Shown: in pieces, positions 32,043 through 32,971 of the stretch
Layout: the number at the start of each line of letters is the position of its first letter
How positions within the stretch are numbered: position 1 is the stretch's first letter
Origin: Verrucomicrobiota bacterium
GTDB taxonomy: Bacteria; Verrucomicrobiota; Verrucomicrobiia; Limisphaerales; SIBE01
Direction: 5' to 3'
Assembly: GCA_016871515.1 (NCBI GenBank)
Contig: VHDE01000054.1
Coordinates: 1-32,971 of the forward strand
Length of the DNA: 32,971 bases
Notes under the pieces: generated by a model
Databases searched by the model: none
What the model was told of the DNA's origin: nothing
What the model saw: the letters and a program-made list of their open reading frames with translations, nothing else
Position numbers and translations under genes: made by a program

Positions 32043-32971
32043 ATGATTGACCGCCAAGCGTTCTACGAGAAACGCGCTGCCTTTCGCCCCCGCGAGTCCG
32101 AACGCTGTTACCATCGGCTTCTGAAAAGCTATTTTGCCTTTTTCATTCCGCCGAACTCCCAAGTTCTGGAAGTCGGCTGTGGCTTGGGTGATTTGCTTGC
32201 CGCAGTCCAGCCTAAGAGTGGCCTTGGAATAGACTTCAGCCCGGCGATGATCGATTTGGCTCGGGAACGTCATCCGCAGCTTCAGTTCGATGTTGGCGAG
32301 GCAAGTTCGTTTTCAGTCGATCAATCATTCGATTACATCGTCCTCTCGGATCTGGTGAATGATCTTCCTGATGTTCAAGCCGTGTTGACACATCTGGGAC
32401 GATTCGCTCGGTCCGAAACGCGGCTGATCGTGAACTTCTTCAATTATCTTTGGCATCCCGTTCTAAGGTCCGCGGAGAGACTCGGTCTTAAAGCGCCAAC
32501 TCTTCCTCAAAACTGGCTTTCGATGGCTGACTTCAAAAACCTCCTCCATCTGTCCGGCTGGGAGGTCATCAGAACGGATACGCGGATTCTGTGGCCCATT
32601 CGCACGCCTGTTCTCGAACCGTTGCTCAATCGATGGCTCGCACCGGTGCTCGGCCATTTGTGTATGACGGTCATTCTGGTGGCGCGCCCCAAGCCGCAAG
32701 TTCCGGCCGAGCAACAGTACTCCTGCACCGTTGTCATTCCGGCGCGCAATGAAGCCGGCAATATCGAAGCCGCCGTTCAGCGCACTCCTGAAATGGGCCT
32801 CGGAACGGAATTGGTTTTTGTCGAGGGCCATTCGACTGACAACACATGGGATGAAATCCGGCGTGTGGCCGCGAAGTATCCGCATCGGTGGATCAGAATT
32901 CTCAAACAGCACAGCAAAGGGAAGGGCGGCGCGGTTCGTGAAGCGTTTGCCGCGGCGACCGCCGATTTGCT
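32043..32971 (+). CDS. Bifunctional class I methyltransferase / GT2 glycosyltransferase (partial, runs off the right edge)
   Basis: An uninterrupted frame of 309 codons from ATG 32043 to the window end, preceded by a short GAAGG ribosome site. Residues 1-225 are a class I SAM methyltransferase. Motif I is VLEVGCGLGDLLAAV, the acidic residue is in GLGIDFSPAMIDLARERHP, and the later strand is FDYIVLSDLVNDLPDV. From about residue 236 a GT-A glycosyltransferase family 2 domain begins: YSCTVVIPARNEAGNIEAAV, ELVFVEGHSTDNTWDEI, then KQHSKGKGGAVREAFAAA. This matches dolichyl-phosphate-mannose-synthase-like enzymes, and its DxD and C-terminal part lie beyond the window. Such fusions probably transfer and modify a polyprenyl-linked sugar; the substrate is unknown. 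No stop separates the two domains. Confidence 0.85.
   Translation, partial: MIDRQAFYEKRAAFRPRESERCYHRLLKSYFAFFIPPNSQVLEVGCGLGDLLAAVQPKSGLGIDFSPAMIDLARERHPQLQFDVGEASSFSVDQSFDYIVLSDLVNDLPDVQAVLTHLGRFARSETRLIVNFFNYLWHPVLRSAERLGLKAPTLPQNWLSMADFKNLLHLSGWEVIRTDTRILWPIRTPVLEPLLNRWLAPVLGHLCMTVILVARPKPQVPAEQQYSCTVVIPARNEAGNIEAAVQRTPEMGLGTELVFVEGHSTDNTWDEIRRVAAKYPHRWIRILKQHSKGKGGAVREAFAAATADL

Noticed and set aside
31878-32273. Minus-strand frame of 131 codons
   Set aside because: It overlaps the methyltransferase-glycosyltransferase coding region and repeat sequence; the plus frame has clear SAM and GT2 motifs.

Overview
The window is moderately GC-rich bacterial DNA and reads best as a member of the Verrucomicrobiota (PVC superphylum), possibly an uncultured Pedosphaera/Limisphaera-like lineage. 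The reasons are two secreted CotH-family proteins, a long HEAT-repeat protein, DUF5069, DUF971 and DUF4058 families, dense palindromic repeats between genes, and above all a metal-ABC permease fused to a DtxR/MntR-type repressor, an arrangement known from chlamydial YtgCR. The taxonomy is inference from gene content, because no rRNA is present.

Layout. 1-1.5 kb: a tyrosine-recombinase pseudogene, with two in-frame amber codons, lies just past the 3' end of tRNA-His. This suggests an old integration that extends off the left edge. 1.5-5 kb: a HEAT-repeat protein, a DUF5069 protein and a DUF971 protein, separated by palindromic repeats. 5.1-10.8 kb is the most interesting block, a Mn/Fe-type ABC import operon. 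Its order is substrate-binding protein, outer-membrane barrel, ATPase, four-helix-bundle gene, permease-DtxR fusion, second permease. The four-helix-bundle gene sits between two facing arrays of 7-bp repeats, and the right-hand array encodes the first residues of the permease. 11-17.3 kb: a DUF4058 gene broken by one stop codon, then a CotH / Rieske / CotH cluster of exported proteins. 17.3-23.2 kb (minus strand): a frameshifted beta-propeller protein, a SirB1-type protein with a small membrane protein, superoxide dismutase, HisH and an FkbM methyltransferase. 23.5-29.6 kb: GTP-dependent PEP carboxykinase and an RbsBAC-type sugar ABC importer. 30-33 kb: a metallo-beta-lactamase-fold remnant, a type II NADH dehydrogenase, and a methyltransferase-glycosyltransferase fusion that runs off the right edge.

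How the genes work together. The metal operon probably imports Mn2+ or Fe2+ across both membranes and carries its own metal-sensing regulator as a tail on one permease. The CotH/Rieske genes are probably co-expressed and act outside the cytoplasm. The sugar importer is self-contained, but nothing nearby names its substrate. Five genes are broken or reduced to fragments, mostly by a few point changes, so recent gene decay is a theme. Several families of short inverted or opposing repeats occupy most intergenic spaces.
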